DNA from: Desulfuromonas sp. AOP6
GTDB taxonomy: Bacteria; Desulfobacterota; Desulfuromonadia; Desulfuromonadales; SZUA-540
Reading direction: 5' to 3'
Length of the DNA: 64,000 nucleotides
Assembly (NCBI RefSeq): GCF_009731355.2
Contig: NZ_AP022810.1
Location: 1,206,001-1,270,000, forward strand
Both the position numbers and the translations under genes were made by a program. Below, one piece after another: positions 18,286 through 25,638 of the stretch (within the stretch, counting starts at the first letter, position 1; every line of letters starts with the position of its first letter). Below the pieces are notes generated by a model. That model was not told where the DNA came from. It made no database searches and saw nothing but the letters and a program-made list of their open reading frames with translations.

Positions 18286-18831
18286 ATGACTCAGGACTTT
18301 AAACGAAAAAAACTGAACCTTCAGGTTGAGCGCGAGTTCCAGCTTTGGCTGCTGGTGCGTATTCTTGGGGTGATTCTGCTCTGCTCAGTGGTCGCCGGCC
18401 TCATTTTGTATTTATTCGCCCGGCAGGAGACCGCCGCCTCTTTTTATCAGGCCCATATCAAGATCCGCCGAGTGAGCGACCTACTGTTTCCGGTTGTGGC
18501 CGCGGGTTCGCTGGTGAGCCTGGCCAGCGGCGTTCTTCTGGCTCTTTTTCTGCCTCAGAAAATTGCGGGGCCGATATATCGTATTGAAAAAGACCTCGAA
18601 CAGTTCAAACATGGTGACTTGACCGTCACTATTCGTCTCCGGCAAGGAGACACGCTGCAAGACTTTTCCCAAAACCTCAACAATATGGTTATTTCAATCC
18701 GTGAGCGGGTGCAGGCAGTCAAGGATGATCATGGGGCCTTGCAGGTGCTTGCGGCTGACTTGGACGATCCTCGGCTTAAGGAGGCCTTGAATAGACAGAA
18801 TAAAAGCCTGAGTCAGCTGAAAACCGATTAG
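18286..18831 (+). CDS. HAMP-domain membrane protein without output domain
   Basis: 181 residues with two transmembrane helices (about residues 22-45 and 62-88) separated by a short periplasmic segment. A HAMP-like linker follows (PIYRIEKDLEQFKHGDLTVTI, residues about 95-140), then a short helical tail. No histidine kinase, GGDEF or MCP signalling domain follows, so the protein is a HAMP-only membrane element. The strong GAGAGGA ribosome site at 18273-18279 supports the start. It is the last gene before the OmcS-like copy B promoter and could sense or regulate the export system; its function is unknown. Confidence 0.78.
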   Translation: MTQDFKRKKLNLQVEREFQLWLLVRILGVILLCSVVAGLILYLFARQETAASFYQAHIKIRRVSDLLFPVVAAGSLVSLASGVLLALFLPQKIAGPIYRIEKDLEQFKHGDLTVTIRLRQGDTLQDFSQNLNNMVISIRERVQAVKDDHGALQVLAADLDDPRLKEALNRQNKSLSQLKTD

Positions 18832-18907
18832 AAAAAAAGTCTCTGGTATTTCAGGTGTACGAGATGGTTTCGGTGAGAGTTGTTTTCGCCAGCAAGCTGT
18901 CTTGTGT

Positions 18908-18952
18908 GGGGGATATGCCCCAGCTAAATGGGTGGACTAGGGCATATCGCCC
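18908..18952 (+). promoter_or_regulatory. Candidate enhancer (UAS) pair for an NtrC-type activator
   Basis: GGGGGATATGCCCC (18908-18921) and GGGCATATCGCCC (18940-18952) form inverted copies of one motif about 150 bp upstream of the sigma-54 promoter, the usual position for enhancer-binding protein sites. Related sequences occur at 49780-49789, 53245-53256 and 61244-61255. Confidence 0.55.
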
Positions 18953-19077
18953 AGCGTAATGACCTTTTTGGGCTGTTGCGCTACAATAAATGAGAGCGCC
19001 TGAAGATTAAAATCCATAAGTATTTGAATTTTAATGGAACCTTGCTTGGCTTATAAAAAGCTGATTTTATAAGGAAT

Positions 19078-19093
19078 TGGCACCTTGTGTGCA
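19078..19093 (+). promoter_or_regulatory. Sigma-54 promoter of OmcS-like copy B
   Basis: TGGCACCTTGTGTGCA has a perfect TGGCAC -24 element and a GTGCA -12 element with correct spacing, 115 bp before the start codon. The transcript should begin near 19104 and carry a leader of about 105 nt. Confidence 0.85.
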
Positions 19094-19112
19094 GTTATTA
19101 ATGTTGATGGAT

Positions 19113-19176
19113 GCCGGTGTGTAACCAGACCGAAGCGCCACCTGCCAGGCGTTGGTCTTTCGAAGCTACAACCGGC
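19113..19176 (+). promoter_or_regulatory. Structured 5' leader RNA, possible cis-regulatory element
   Basis: An outer stem GCCGGT (19113-19118)/ACCGGC (19171-19176) encloses an inner hairpin AGACC (19127-19131)/GGTCT (19154-19158) extended by GCGCC/GGCGT. It ends about 20 nt before the AGGAGG ribosome site. I do not see the GEMM c-di-GMP core (GACGCAAAGCC), so no known riboswitch class is assigned. Confidence 0.45.
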
Positions 19177-19208
19177 GATCACACAGATTTAACTACAGGA
19201 GGTGTTAA

Positions 19209-20219
19209 ATGAAAAAAAACATGAAAATCGTACTGCTCGCCGGCTGCTTGTCCTTTATTGCCTCCGGCACGGCTTTTGCCGTATCGGGGCCCTGTGTCAA
19301 CTGCCATACCATGCATCAGACCGACGGATCGGGTAACGTCATGTCCGGTGCTTCCACCGCGCTGCTCAACAAAGCCGATTGCTATGCCTGTCACAGCGGT
19401 GCTTCCGGTGGGGCACCCAAGGTTGACAAACAGACGAATATCTCTGCCGGTGGCAGTTTTTACTGGGTGGATCAGGGCGTTGATACCGTCGGCCATAATG
19501 TGGCCTATCTGACCAACAACACGGATGGTATTTTGACTGCCCCCCCAGGGTTTGGCAGTGGGGAAGCGGCCCCCGATACATCAGTGCCTTTTGGCGGGAC
19601 CTATACGAATCAGGCCTTGACTTGTGCTGGTACCACTGGTTGTCATGGTACCCATTCCATAGCCAGTGACATGGCCGCATTGCAGGGCGCTCACCACAGC
19701 AATGCCAGTGGCGCCGTTGACGCCGCCCTTGATGCACTCCCCGGTGACAGCTATCGTTTCCTTAAGGGGATCAAGGGGTACGAGGATCCAGAATATGAGG
19801 TGGGTACGGGGCACAACCGTTACTATGGCGTTGATGGCGGTGGCGATAACCAGACTATCAGTGCACTTTGCGCTCGCTGCCATGGACAGTTCCATGGTGA
19901 TGCCGAAACTTACGCTGATGGTTGGATCCGTCATCCGACCGATCTCGACCTTTCTTCAGCTTTTGGTAGCGAGTATGTGGTAACAGCCTACGACAAGAAT
20001 GTGCCCCTCGGTTCAAGTGTCGTGGCCATGAGTGACAGTGTGGACTCGACTACGAATTCAAATCAGGTTGTCACCTGCCTCTCCTGTCATCGTGCTCACG
20101 GTTCTGATCAGCCCGACCTGCTGCGCTGGGCCTACACGGATATGGTCGCCGGTACCAGTGATGCTGCCATCGCCGGGACTGGTTGTTTCTACTGTCACAC
20201 GACCAAAGACGGTATCTGA
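19209..20219 (+). CDS. OmcS-like filament cytochrome, copy B (5 CXXCH plus one CX5CH)
   Basis: 336 residues with a signal peptide (cleavage after GTAFA). The order is CVNCHTMHQT, CYACH, FYWVDQG with GHNVAYL, TCAGTTGCHGTH, CARCHGQFH with IRHPTD, CLSCHRAHG and CFYCHTTKDGI. The architecture is that of the hexaheme nanowire cytochrome OmcS, but the third site is CX5CH as in copy A (13216), so the change is conserved between paralogues. A near-perfect AGGAGGTG ribosome site, its own sigma-54 promoter, a structured leader and a strong terminator indicate a highly expressed monocistronic gene. Probably an extracellular conductive filament subunit; the number of hemes (5 or 6) is unresolved. Confidence 0.88.
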   Translation: MKKNMKIVLLAGCLSFIASGTAFAVSGPCVNCHTMHQTDGSGNVMSGASTALLNKADCYACHSGASGGAPKVDKQTNISAGGSFYWVDQGVDTVGHNVAYLTNNTDGILTAPPGFGSGEAAPDTSVPFGGTYTNQALTCAGTTGCHGTHSIASDMAALQGAHHSNASGAVDAALDALPGDSYRFLKGIKGYEDPEYEVGTGHNRYYGVDGGGDNQTISALCARCHGQFHGDAETYADGWIRHPTDLDLSSAFGSEYVVTAYDKNVPLGSSVVAMSDSVDSTTNSNQVVTCLSCHRAHGSDQPDLLRWAYTDMVAGTSDAAIAGTGCFYCHTTKDGI

Positions 20220-20247
20220 TTTAGCTCTTGCGACAGGAGTTTCATGT

Positions 20248-20277
20248 GCGGGCCGAGCCTATTTTGGCTCGGCCCGC
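20248..20277 (+). terminator. Rho-independent terminator after OmcS-like copy B
   Basis: A 12-bp perfect stem, GCGGGCCGAGCC (20248-20259)/GGCTCGGCCCGC (20266-20277), with loop TATTTT, followed shortly by GTTTTG. Strong terminator for the monocistronic cytochrome transcript. Confidence 0.85.
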
Positions 20278-20624
20278 AGCTGTTTTGACTCAATCCGAAT
20301 CGTCTATGCTTTATAGTTTTATCTGTTTTTTTTGCATTAACTTTCTTTAAAAAATTGTGGTGAAATCACAGGTAATGGGGGCAAAATTGTCACCAGTGTA
20401 GGTGATTTGCCCTAGTCTGTTTTTTGTGTATACTACAAACATAAAAATAACTTCATCTAAAAGCGTCTAACGTCTCAAAAAAAAACAAAAATTAAAACTT
20501 ATAAAAAATATCTAATTTTGATTTGTTTTGGCATCTAATCTGCTATCTATAAATAGGCATATGGTAGCTGAGGGGTTCGGTCGGCGCGCTTAGAGCGGCA
20601 AGAATAAAAAAAGGAGGATAACCT
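20278..20624 (+). other. AT-rich regulatory intergenic region
   Basis: No gene is seen. The region contains an interrupted inverted repeat (20379-20412: GGGCAAA and TCACC arms around AGTGTA) and a sigma-54 promoter at 20529-20544. The central part is strongly A/T-rich. Confidence 0.6.
20529..20544 (+). promoter_or_regulatory. Sigma-54 promoter before the small zinc-ribbon gene
   Basis: TGGCATCTAATCTGCT matches TGGCAY-N5-TTGCW except for C instead of the first T of the -12 element. It lies 81 bp upstream of the start at 20625 with no other gene between. Confidence 0.75.
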
Positions 20625-20900
20625 ATGGGTGGTTTTGCTCACGAAGATCATTCTCGGGCCATGCACCTGATGAACGAGGCGCGAAAGATTTTGTTTCATG
20701 AGTTGCACTGTCCAGGGGGACTGTGTCGTGAACTCATTGAGGGCGTTGATAGGTTGGGCCTTTCCTTCGAGTTTGCGGAAAATCCAGACGAACCCATCAC
20801 TCTGTGCCCTCATTGCGAGTGTCTTTATTGGGAAGAAACGGAGCAGGGGAGGCGGAGGTGTCTCAGTTGCGATCATGAGTGGAGCGAGGACTCAGAGTAG
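20625..20900 (+). CDS. Small zinc-ribbon-like protein
   Basis: 91 residues with no signal peptide. The C-terminal part has paired cysteines CPHC..CLSC (about residues 61-82), followed by DHEW, which looks like a treble-clef or zinc-ribbon knuckle. The N-terminal half is helical and contains HCPGGLCRELIEG. An AAGGAGG site eight bases upstream marks the start. It is driven by a sigma-54 promoter and is followed after 18 bp by a 45-residue gene, so the two form a small operon. I do not recognise the family. A cytoplasmic regulatory or adaptor role is possible but unsupported. Confidence 0.75.
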   Translation: MGGFAHEDHSRAMHLMNEARKILFHELHCPGGLCRELIEGVDRLGLSFEFAENPDEPITLCPHCECLYWEETEQGRRRCLSCDHEWSEDSE

Positions 20901-20918
20901 CTTTGGTGGAGAAAGATT

Positions 20919-21056
20919 ATGCCGCAAACAGACGTTAAAAGAGCCCTTGATTTATTGAAAGAGGCTTATGATATCCTTAAGAAAACCGAAAATCAAAACT
21001 TGAAAAAATCGGCTGACTACCTTAAACAGTCAATCGAATGGATAAAGCAGCTTTGA
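20919..21056 (+). CDS. 45-residue helical small protein
   Basis: ATG 20919 to TGA 21054-21056 encodes 45 residues. The protein is almost entirely predicted helix with a heptad-like pattern (ALDLLKEAYDILKK, then SADYLKQSIEWIKQL), rich in Lys, Leu and Ala. GGAG ends eight bases before the start. It lies 18 bp after the zinc-ribbon gene in the same sigma-54-driven unit. No homologue comes to mind; the amphipathic helices suggest a partner-binding or coiled-coil peptide. Reality is supported by the ribosome site and coherent composition, not by family membership. Confidence 0.6.
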   Translation: MPQTDVKRALDLLKEAYDILKKTENQNLKKSADYLKQSIEWIKQL

Positions 21057-21228
21057 TCTGGAGGTTTGGATTAAAACACGACAGAAATTCCAACTTTTAA
21101 AGCAGTAAATCAAGATAGAGCAATAAAGATATAGCACTTCTCCCTTCTCATTTCGTTTTGCCCGCCAATCTTTCCTGTATTTCAGGGTCAAAAGTTCGGA
21201 TTGAAGAACGACATGAACTTTCGTTCAA

Positions 21229-22248
21229 TCAGCAGATGCGGGGCAACTGTTCACCGGTCAGCATATCGACGGAACGCAGTCCCCCAATGGCTGTTCGCAA
21301 AGTCACCCGCCCGAAATTGCTGCCCTGAATCTCGCCGATGAAGCAGGCTTGGTGCCCAAGTGGGTGTTTTTTCATGGCATGTAGAACATCGGCTGCCTTA
21401 TTTTCAGCGACAACGCAAAGAAGCTTGCCTTCGTTGGCCACATAGAGAGGGTCCAGGCCGAGGAGTCTGCAGATGCCGTGGACTTCGCGGCGGCAAGGCA
21501 GGTGTTTTTCCTCGAGGATTATTTCGACCTGCGACTGCAGGGCGATCTCCTTCAGTGTGGTGGCAACGCCGCCTCGTGTCGGGTCGCGAAGAACATGAAC
21601 GGAGTGTCCTCCCGCGGCGAGAATGTCGGCAACCAGGTCATGGAGAGGGGCGCTGTCGCTGCAGATATCAGCCTCAATTTCAAGATTTTCCCGTCGAGAG
21701 AGAATGGCCATGCCGTGATCGCCGATGGTGCCATTGATGAGAACTTTGTCGCCGGCTCTGGCCTGGCTGCCGCCCAGGGTGATGCCGTGCTCGACGATGC
21801 CGATACCGGCTGTGTTAATAAAAATGCGATCCGCTTTGCCGCGGGGAACAACCTTCGTGTCTCCCGTAACAATAGCGACATCAGCGGCTTTCGCCGCTTT
21901 GCGCATGGATTGCAGAATAAGCTTCAGGTCCGCAATAGGCAGGCCTTCTTCAAGGATTAGGCCGACGCTGATGGCGAGGGGGCGAGCGCCGCTCATGGCC
22001 AGATCGTTGACCGTGCCGTTTATGGCCAGATCGCCAATGTTGCCGCCGGAAAAGAACAGGGGATCGACCACGTAGGAATCGGTGGTAAAGGCCAGTCGCC
22101 CTTCGCCTGGAGGGATAGCCAAGACCGCCGCGTCGTTCTGGTCTTTTAAGGCCGTGCCTGAAAGGGTGGGGATGATGAGGTCGTCAAGGAGTTGATGACT
22201 GAGCTTGCCGCCGCTGCCATGGCCGAGGAGGATGATGTCGTTATGCAT
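21229..22248 (-). CDS. hypE: Hydrogenase maturation protein HypE (carbamoyl dehydratase)
   Basis: 339 residues from ATG 22248. HypE accepts the carbamoyl group from HypF on its C-terminal cysteine and dehydrates it to the thiocyanate that becomes the CN ligand of [NiFe] hydrogenases. The essential C-terminal PRIC is present. N-terminal GHGSGGKL and the AIR-synthase-like ATP-binding regions (NDAAVLAI, GTVNDLAMSGARP, HVLRDPTRGGVATTL) are intact. In-frame sequence upstream to 22443 overlaps hypD and lacks family similarity, so it is excluded. Last gene of the hypABCDE run; hypF is not in the window. Confidence 0.97.
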   Translation of the reverse strand: MHNDIILLGHGSGGKLSHQLLDDLIIPTLSGTALKDQNDAAVLAIPPGEGRLAFTTDSYVVDPLFFSGGNIGDLAINGTVNDLAMSGARPLAISVGLILEEGLPIADLKLILQSMRKAAKAADVAIVTGDTKVVPRGKADRIFINTAGIGIVEHGITLGGSQARAGDKVLINGTIGDHGMAILSRRENLEIEADICSDSAPLHDLVADILAAGGHSVHVLRDPTRGGVATTLKEIALQSQVEIILEEKHLPCRREVHGICRLLGLDPLYVANEGKLLCVVAENKAADVLHAMKKHPLGHQACFIGEIQGSNFGRVTLRTAIGGLRSVDMLTGEQLPRIC

Positions 22249-22295
22249 GAAAGGCTCCGAGGTCCGTTCTGGTCCTTTTATCGGTCGATTATCGA

Positions 22296-23384
22296 TCAGA
22301 TTCCAAACCGGTAGGCGGCGGCGCAGGTTCCTTCGTTGGAGACCATGCAGGCGCCGACCGGGTTTTCCGGGGTGCAGGTGCGGGCAAATAGAGGGCAGTC
22401 GCCCGGCTGTATGAGACCTTTCAGGATGTCGCCACAACGGCAAGCGGGGCTTTCCTTTGACAGGGGGATGGCCACAGGCCAGATTTTTTCCGCGTCAAAA
22501 GAAGCAAACTCTTCTCTGAGGCGCAAACCGCTGCCGACGATGGTTCCCAGACCCCTCCATTCGGCATCGCAGGGCTCAAAGACTTTGGCCAGCAAGGCTT
22601 GCGCCAGGCGATTGCCCGCCGGTGTAACGAAGCGCTGGTACTGAATGTCGACCCGCGGCCGCTCTTCCAGGATTTGCGCCAGCGCCATGTCGATACCCTG
22701 GAGAATGTCGAGGGGTTCGAATCCGGTAATGACACAGGGGATGCGGCGCTCCTCAGCAAGGAACCGGTAGGCATCGGCCCCGATGATCGCGCTGACATGG
22801 GCGGGGCACAGATAGCCATCGACGGTGAGGTTGGCATCGGCCGTCAAGGCCGCCATGGCAGCAGGCATGGTCTTGTGCGCGCAGAGGACGGAAAAATTGT
22901 CCATCCCTTCGTCTTGCGCCTTGACCAGCGTGGCGGCGACAGTCGGTGCGGTGGTCTCGAAGCCGATCCCGAGAAAGACGATGTGCTTCTGTGGATTTCG
23001 GCGTGCCAGGGCCAGAGCGTCAAGAGGCGAATAGACAATCTGGATGTGGGCGCCAAGGGCCTGTTCGCGCAGAAGACTGCTGGCGGAGCCGGGCACCCGG
23101 ACCATGTCGCCGAAGGTGGCGATGAGGATATCCTTTTGCTGTGCCAGGGCGATAGCGCGATCGAGGGTCGATACGGGGGTGACGCAGACGGGGCAGCCGG
23201 GGCCGGAGACGAGGCGCAGGTTCGGGGGAAGAAGGTCGCGGATACCGTGCTGATAGATGGACATGGTGTGGGTGCCGCAGACCTCCATCAGGGTAATGGA
23301 GGTCGGGTGGGCGGCCAGGCGTTTTTGTAGACTGTCCGCATAGCCGCGGGCGATTTCGGGATTCTGGTAGTCGCCGTCCGGCAT
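22296..23384 (-). CDS. hypD: Hydrogenase maturation protein HypD
   Basis: 362 residues. HypD is the [4Fe-4S] scaffold that, with HypC, assembles the Fe(CN)2CO unit of [NiFe] hydrogenases. Diagnostic cysteine motifs are present: MEVCGTHTMSIYQHGIR, SGPGCPVCVTP, and the C-terminal cluster ligands around ACRCGDILKG, CPLFARTC and GACMVSNEGTCAA. Its start overlaps the hypC stop (TGATG on the minus strand). Full length for the family. Confidence 0.98.
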   Translation of the reverse strand: MPDGDYQNPEIARGYADSLQKRLAAHPTSITLMEVCGTHTMSIYQHGIRDLLPPNLRLVSGPGCPVCVTPVSTLDRAIALAQQKDILIATFGDMVRVPGSASSLLREQALGAHIQIVYSPLDALALARRNPQKHIVFLGIGFETTAPTVAATLVKAQDEGMDNFSVLCAHKTMPAAMAALTADANLTVDGYLCPAHVSAIIGADAYRFLAEERRIPCVITGFEPLDILQGIDMALAQILEERPRVDIQYQRFVTPAGNRLAQALLAKVFEPCDAEWRGLGTIVGSGLRLREEFASFDAEKIWPVAIPLSKESPACRCGDILKGLIQPGDCPLFARTCTPENPVGACMVSNEGTCAAAYRFGI

Positions 23385-23614
23385 CAGGTCGGGCCTTCAC
23401 CCTGATCGAGCACGGCCCGAAAGGCCGCCAGGGTCTCTTCGGCCTGGGCCGGGTCGAGGCGCGCGATGGCAAAGCCGGCGTGAATGAGGACGAAATCGCC
23501 GATGGCGACATCTTCGATCATCATCAGGCTGGCATCGCGCTCAACGCCATCCACTTCACAGCGGGCGACATCTCCGTCAATAGTGACAATCCGCATGGGC
23601 ACGCCAAGGCACAT
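23384..23614 (-). CDS. hypC: Hydrogenase maturation chaperone HypC
   Basis: 76 residues beginning MCLGVPMRI, with the essential Cys2 that binds HypD and the hydrogenase large-subunit precursor. The OB-like core (GDFVLIHAGFAIARLD) is typical. It overlaps hypD by one base (TGATG) and lies 15 bp after hypB. Normal length for HypC/HupF. Confidence 0.97.
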   Translation of the reverse strand: MCLGVPMRIVTIDGDVARCEVDGVERDASLMMIEDVAIGDFVLIHAGFAIARLDPAQAEETLAAFRAVLDQGEGPT

Positions 23615-23629
23615 GGTACTCCCTTTGAG

Positions 23630-24388
23630 TTAGGTGGCTTTCAGTCTTTTCTGATTGGCCTGCTGAGTCAGCCAGGCAAACCACTCATCCAGGCCTTCAC
23701 CCGTCAGGCAGGAAAGTTCGATGATGCGCATGTCGGGATTGATCTGGCGGGCATAGCTCAGGCAGCGCTGCAGATCGAAGGGGAGATAGGGGAGAAGATC
23801 CGTTTTGTTGATGAGCATCAGGCTGGCGGCCCGGAACATGTGGGGATATTTGAGAGGCTTGTCTTCGCCCTCGGTCACCGACAGCACGACGACCTTGTGA
23901 TCTTCACCGAGATCAAAGGGGGCCGGGCAGACCAGGTTGCCAACATTCTCGATCATCAGGATGTCCAGCTGGTCGAGAAGGAAATGATCCAGTCCGTGGC
24001 CGACCATGTGGGCGTCAAGGTGGCAGCCGGTGCCGGTGTTGATCTGGTGTACAGGGACTCCCGTGGCGGCAATGCGATCGGCGTCGTTGGAGGTCTGCTG
24101 GTCTCCCTCAAGTACCGCGAAACGCAGTTTGCTTTGGAGTTGCTGCAGGGTTCGCTCCAGCAGGGTTGTTTTTCCCGAACCGGGTGAGCTGACCAGATTC
24201 AGGGTGAAGATGCCCTGTTGCGCCAATCTCTGCCGGTTGCCCTCGGCCAGACGATTGTTTTTGGCCAGCAGGTCCTCTTCGATGCGGATGGTGCGTGAAG
24301 CCGACTCATGATGATGTGTCTCCGGCCCGTGAAGATGATCATGGTGATGGTGGTCCTGCGAGGATCCGCAACCGCAATCGATACACAT
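23630..24388 (-). CDS. hypB: Hydrogenase nickel-incorporation GTPase HypB
   Basis: 252 residues. The N-terminus MCIDCGCG gives the CXXCGC high-affinity Ni site, followed by a His-rich stretch (HHHHDHLHG, ETHHHE) for nickel storage. The GTPase has the P-loop SSPGSGKTTL and NKTDLLPY for guanine specificity, with the Cys/His metal site at TGTGCHLDAHMV. HypB delivers Ni to hydrogenase with HypA, whose gene ends 2 bp upstream. Complete. Confidence 0.98.
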   Translation of the reverse strand: MCIDCGCGSSQDHHHHDHLHGPETHHHESASRTIRIEEDLLAKNNRLAEGNRQRLAQQGIFTLNLVSSPGSGKTTLLERTLQQLQSKLRFAVLEGDQQTSNDADRIAATGVPVHQINTGTGCHLDAHMVGHGLDHFLLDQLDILMIENVGNLVCPAPFDLGEDHKVVVLSVTEGEDKPLKYPHMFRAASLMLINKTDLLPYLPFDLQRCLSYARQINPDMRIIELSCLTGEGLDEWFAWLTQQANQKRLKAT

Positions 24389-24390
24389 GG

Positions 24391-24732
24391 TTATTCAATC
24401 TCCATTTCTTGAATGCTCAACTCATTACCTGTCAGGGTTTCGAGAGTGAAACTGCCGCAATGGGGACAGCTGATAGTCAGAATGTCCATGGAAATCTCTT
24501 TTCCGCATTGAAGGCAGTGTCCTTTGCCAGGGATGTGGTCGATGAGCAGTTTGGAATGTTCAAGAAAAGTGTTTTTGCAGCAGGCTTCAAAGCAGAACGC
24601 GACTGCGTCGGGCATGACCCCCGAAAGGGCACCGATGGCCACCCTGACCTGCAGCACCTTTTGCGCTCCCTGCTCCAGGGCATGGGCTTGGGCAATATCG
24701 ACGATGCTTTGTGTGATCCCAAGTTCATGCAT
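24391..24732 (-). CDS. hypA: Hydrogenase nickel chaperone HypA
   Basis: 113 residues starting at ATG 24732, because HypA needs the N-terminal MHE Ni ligand set and GGGAG lies five bases upstream; a GTG two codons earlier would extend it to MAMHE and destroy the site. The C-terminal zinc domain has CLQCGKE and CPHCGS. First gene of the hypA-B-C-D-E operon. No sigma-54 promoter is visible upstream on the minus strand. Confidence 0.96.
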   Translation of the reverse strand: MHELGITQSIVDIAQAHALEQGAQKVLQVRVAIGALSGVMPDAVAFCFEACCKNTFLEHSKLLIDHIPGKGHCLQCGKEISMDILTISCPHCGSFTLETLTGNELSIQEMEIE

Positions 24733-24917
24733 GGCCACTCCCTGACAGGAAGAATGAGAAACGCTCTGTTCTCGACTATAGGGGGTGTATTGGCGAAAAT
24801 CAAGAACCGGCCCGGATAAATTTCATGGTGATTGATTCTCTTCTTGGGGCGAGGGGGGATTTTTGGTTTTTTTCTCTTGAAGTAACGGGACACTTGTGTT
24901 AGAAATCTGCCTCTTGT

Positions 24918-24994
<77 letters not shown>

Positions 24995-24999
24995 GTTTT

Positions 25000-25076
25000 G
25001 CGCCAGTAGCTCAGTTGGACAGAGCAACGGCCTTCTAAGCCGTGGGCCGGGGGTTCGAATCCTCCCTGGCGCGCCA
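25000..25076 (+). tRNA. tRNA-Arg (anticodon TCT)
   Basis: 77 nt, acceptor GCGCCAG/CTGGCGC, anticodon loop CTTCTAA, T-loop TTCGAAT, encoded CCA. Five bases after tRNA-Pro, so probably co-transcribed. Confidence 0.97.
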
Positions 25077-25154
25077 ATTCGAATTCGGCCGGGAAAAACA
25101 AAAGTTTCCCGTTGACAAGCAGACTGTCGTTTGGCTAGTATGTGCAGGTTTTAT

Positions 25155-25231
25155 GGTGGGTGTAGCTCAGTCGGTAGAGCACTGGATTGTGGCTCCAGTT
25201 GTCGAGGGTTCGATCCCCTTCACTCACCCCA
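25155..25231 (+). tRNA. tRNA-His (anticodon GTG)
   Basis: The anticodon loop contains TTGTGGC. An extra 5' G opposite discriminator C gives the histidine-specific G-1:C73 pair. CCA is encoded. Confidence 0.95.
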
Positions 25232-25455
25232 TTTATTATCTCTGGCCCGCCTTTAAGCTCAACCTGTCGAGTGCAGTATTCCTGGCAGGTAGGCTGGACA
25301 AAGGCCGGGCTTTTTCATTTGTTACTCAGGCAGGACGGTATGTTATTCGTCCCGCTGTGCGGATTGCCGAAAGAAATTCTGCGACGACGTTTTTTCCGTC
25401 ACGTTCTCATCGGTGAATCCACAACGAATTAATGGCTCCTCTGTTTACGATTAAT

Positions 25456-25538
25456 GCGAGAGTGGCGGAACTGGCAGACGCACTGGACTTAGGATCCAGC
25501 GGGCAACCGTGGGGGTTCGACTCCCCCCTCTCGCACCA
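25456..25538 (+). tRNA. tRNA-Leu (anticodon TAG)
   Basis: 83-nt class II tRNA with a long variable arm, acceptor GCGAGAG/CTCTCGC, anticodon loop CTTAGGA, encoded CCA. 100 bp before the trigger factor gene. Confidence 0.96.
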
Positions 25539-25638
25539 TCTTTTATCTCCTTTCGACACGTAATATTCACTGGTTCCAGCGGCACACGGACTAGGCAAGC
25601 CGTGTTCGTCGCAAAAATTCATTTCGGGCGAGGTAGAC

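Larger units (their letters stand above)
18832..19208 (+). other. Regulatory intergenic region before OmcS-like copy B
   Basis: No gene is seen in these 377 bp. They hold a 9-bp inverted repeat, GATATGCCC/GGGCATATC (18912-18920 and 18940-18948), a GCGCT/AGCGC inverted repeat (18978-18982 and 18995-18999), a sigma-54 promoter (19078-19093) and a structured leader (19113-19176). This is the layout expected of an enhancer-dependent promoter. Confidence 0.75.

Noticed and set aside
19081-19208. GEMM (c-di-GMP-I) riboswitch upstream of the OmcS-like gene
   Set aside because: The conserved GACGCAAAGCC-type core and GAAA tetraloop receptor are absent, although the leader is structured.
20355-20372. 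CRP/FNR-like site TGTGGTGAAATCACA
   Set aside because: The half-sites are one base too close for a standard site and no other support is present.
22599-23330. 243-codon plus-strand frame inside hypD
   Set aside because: hypD is full length with all its cysteine motifs; the plus-strand frame is a shadow.
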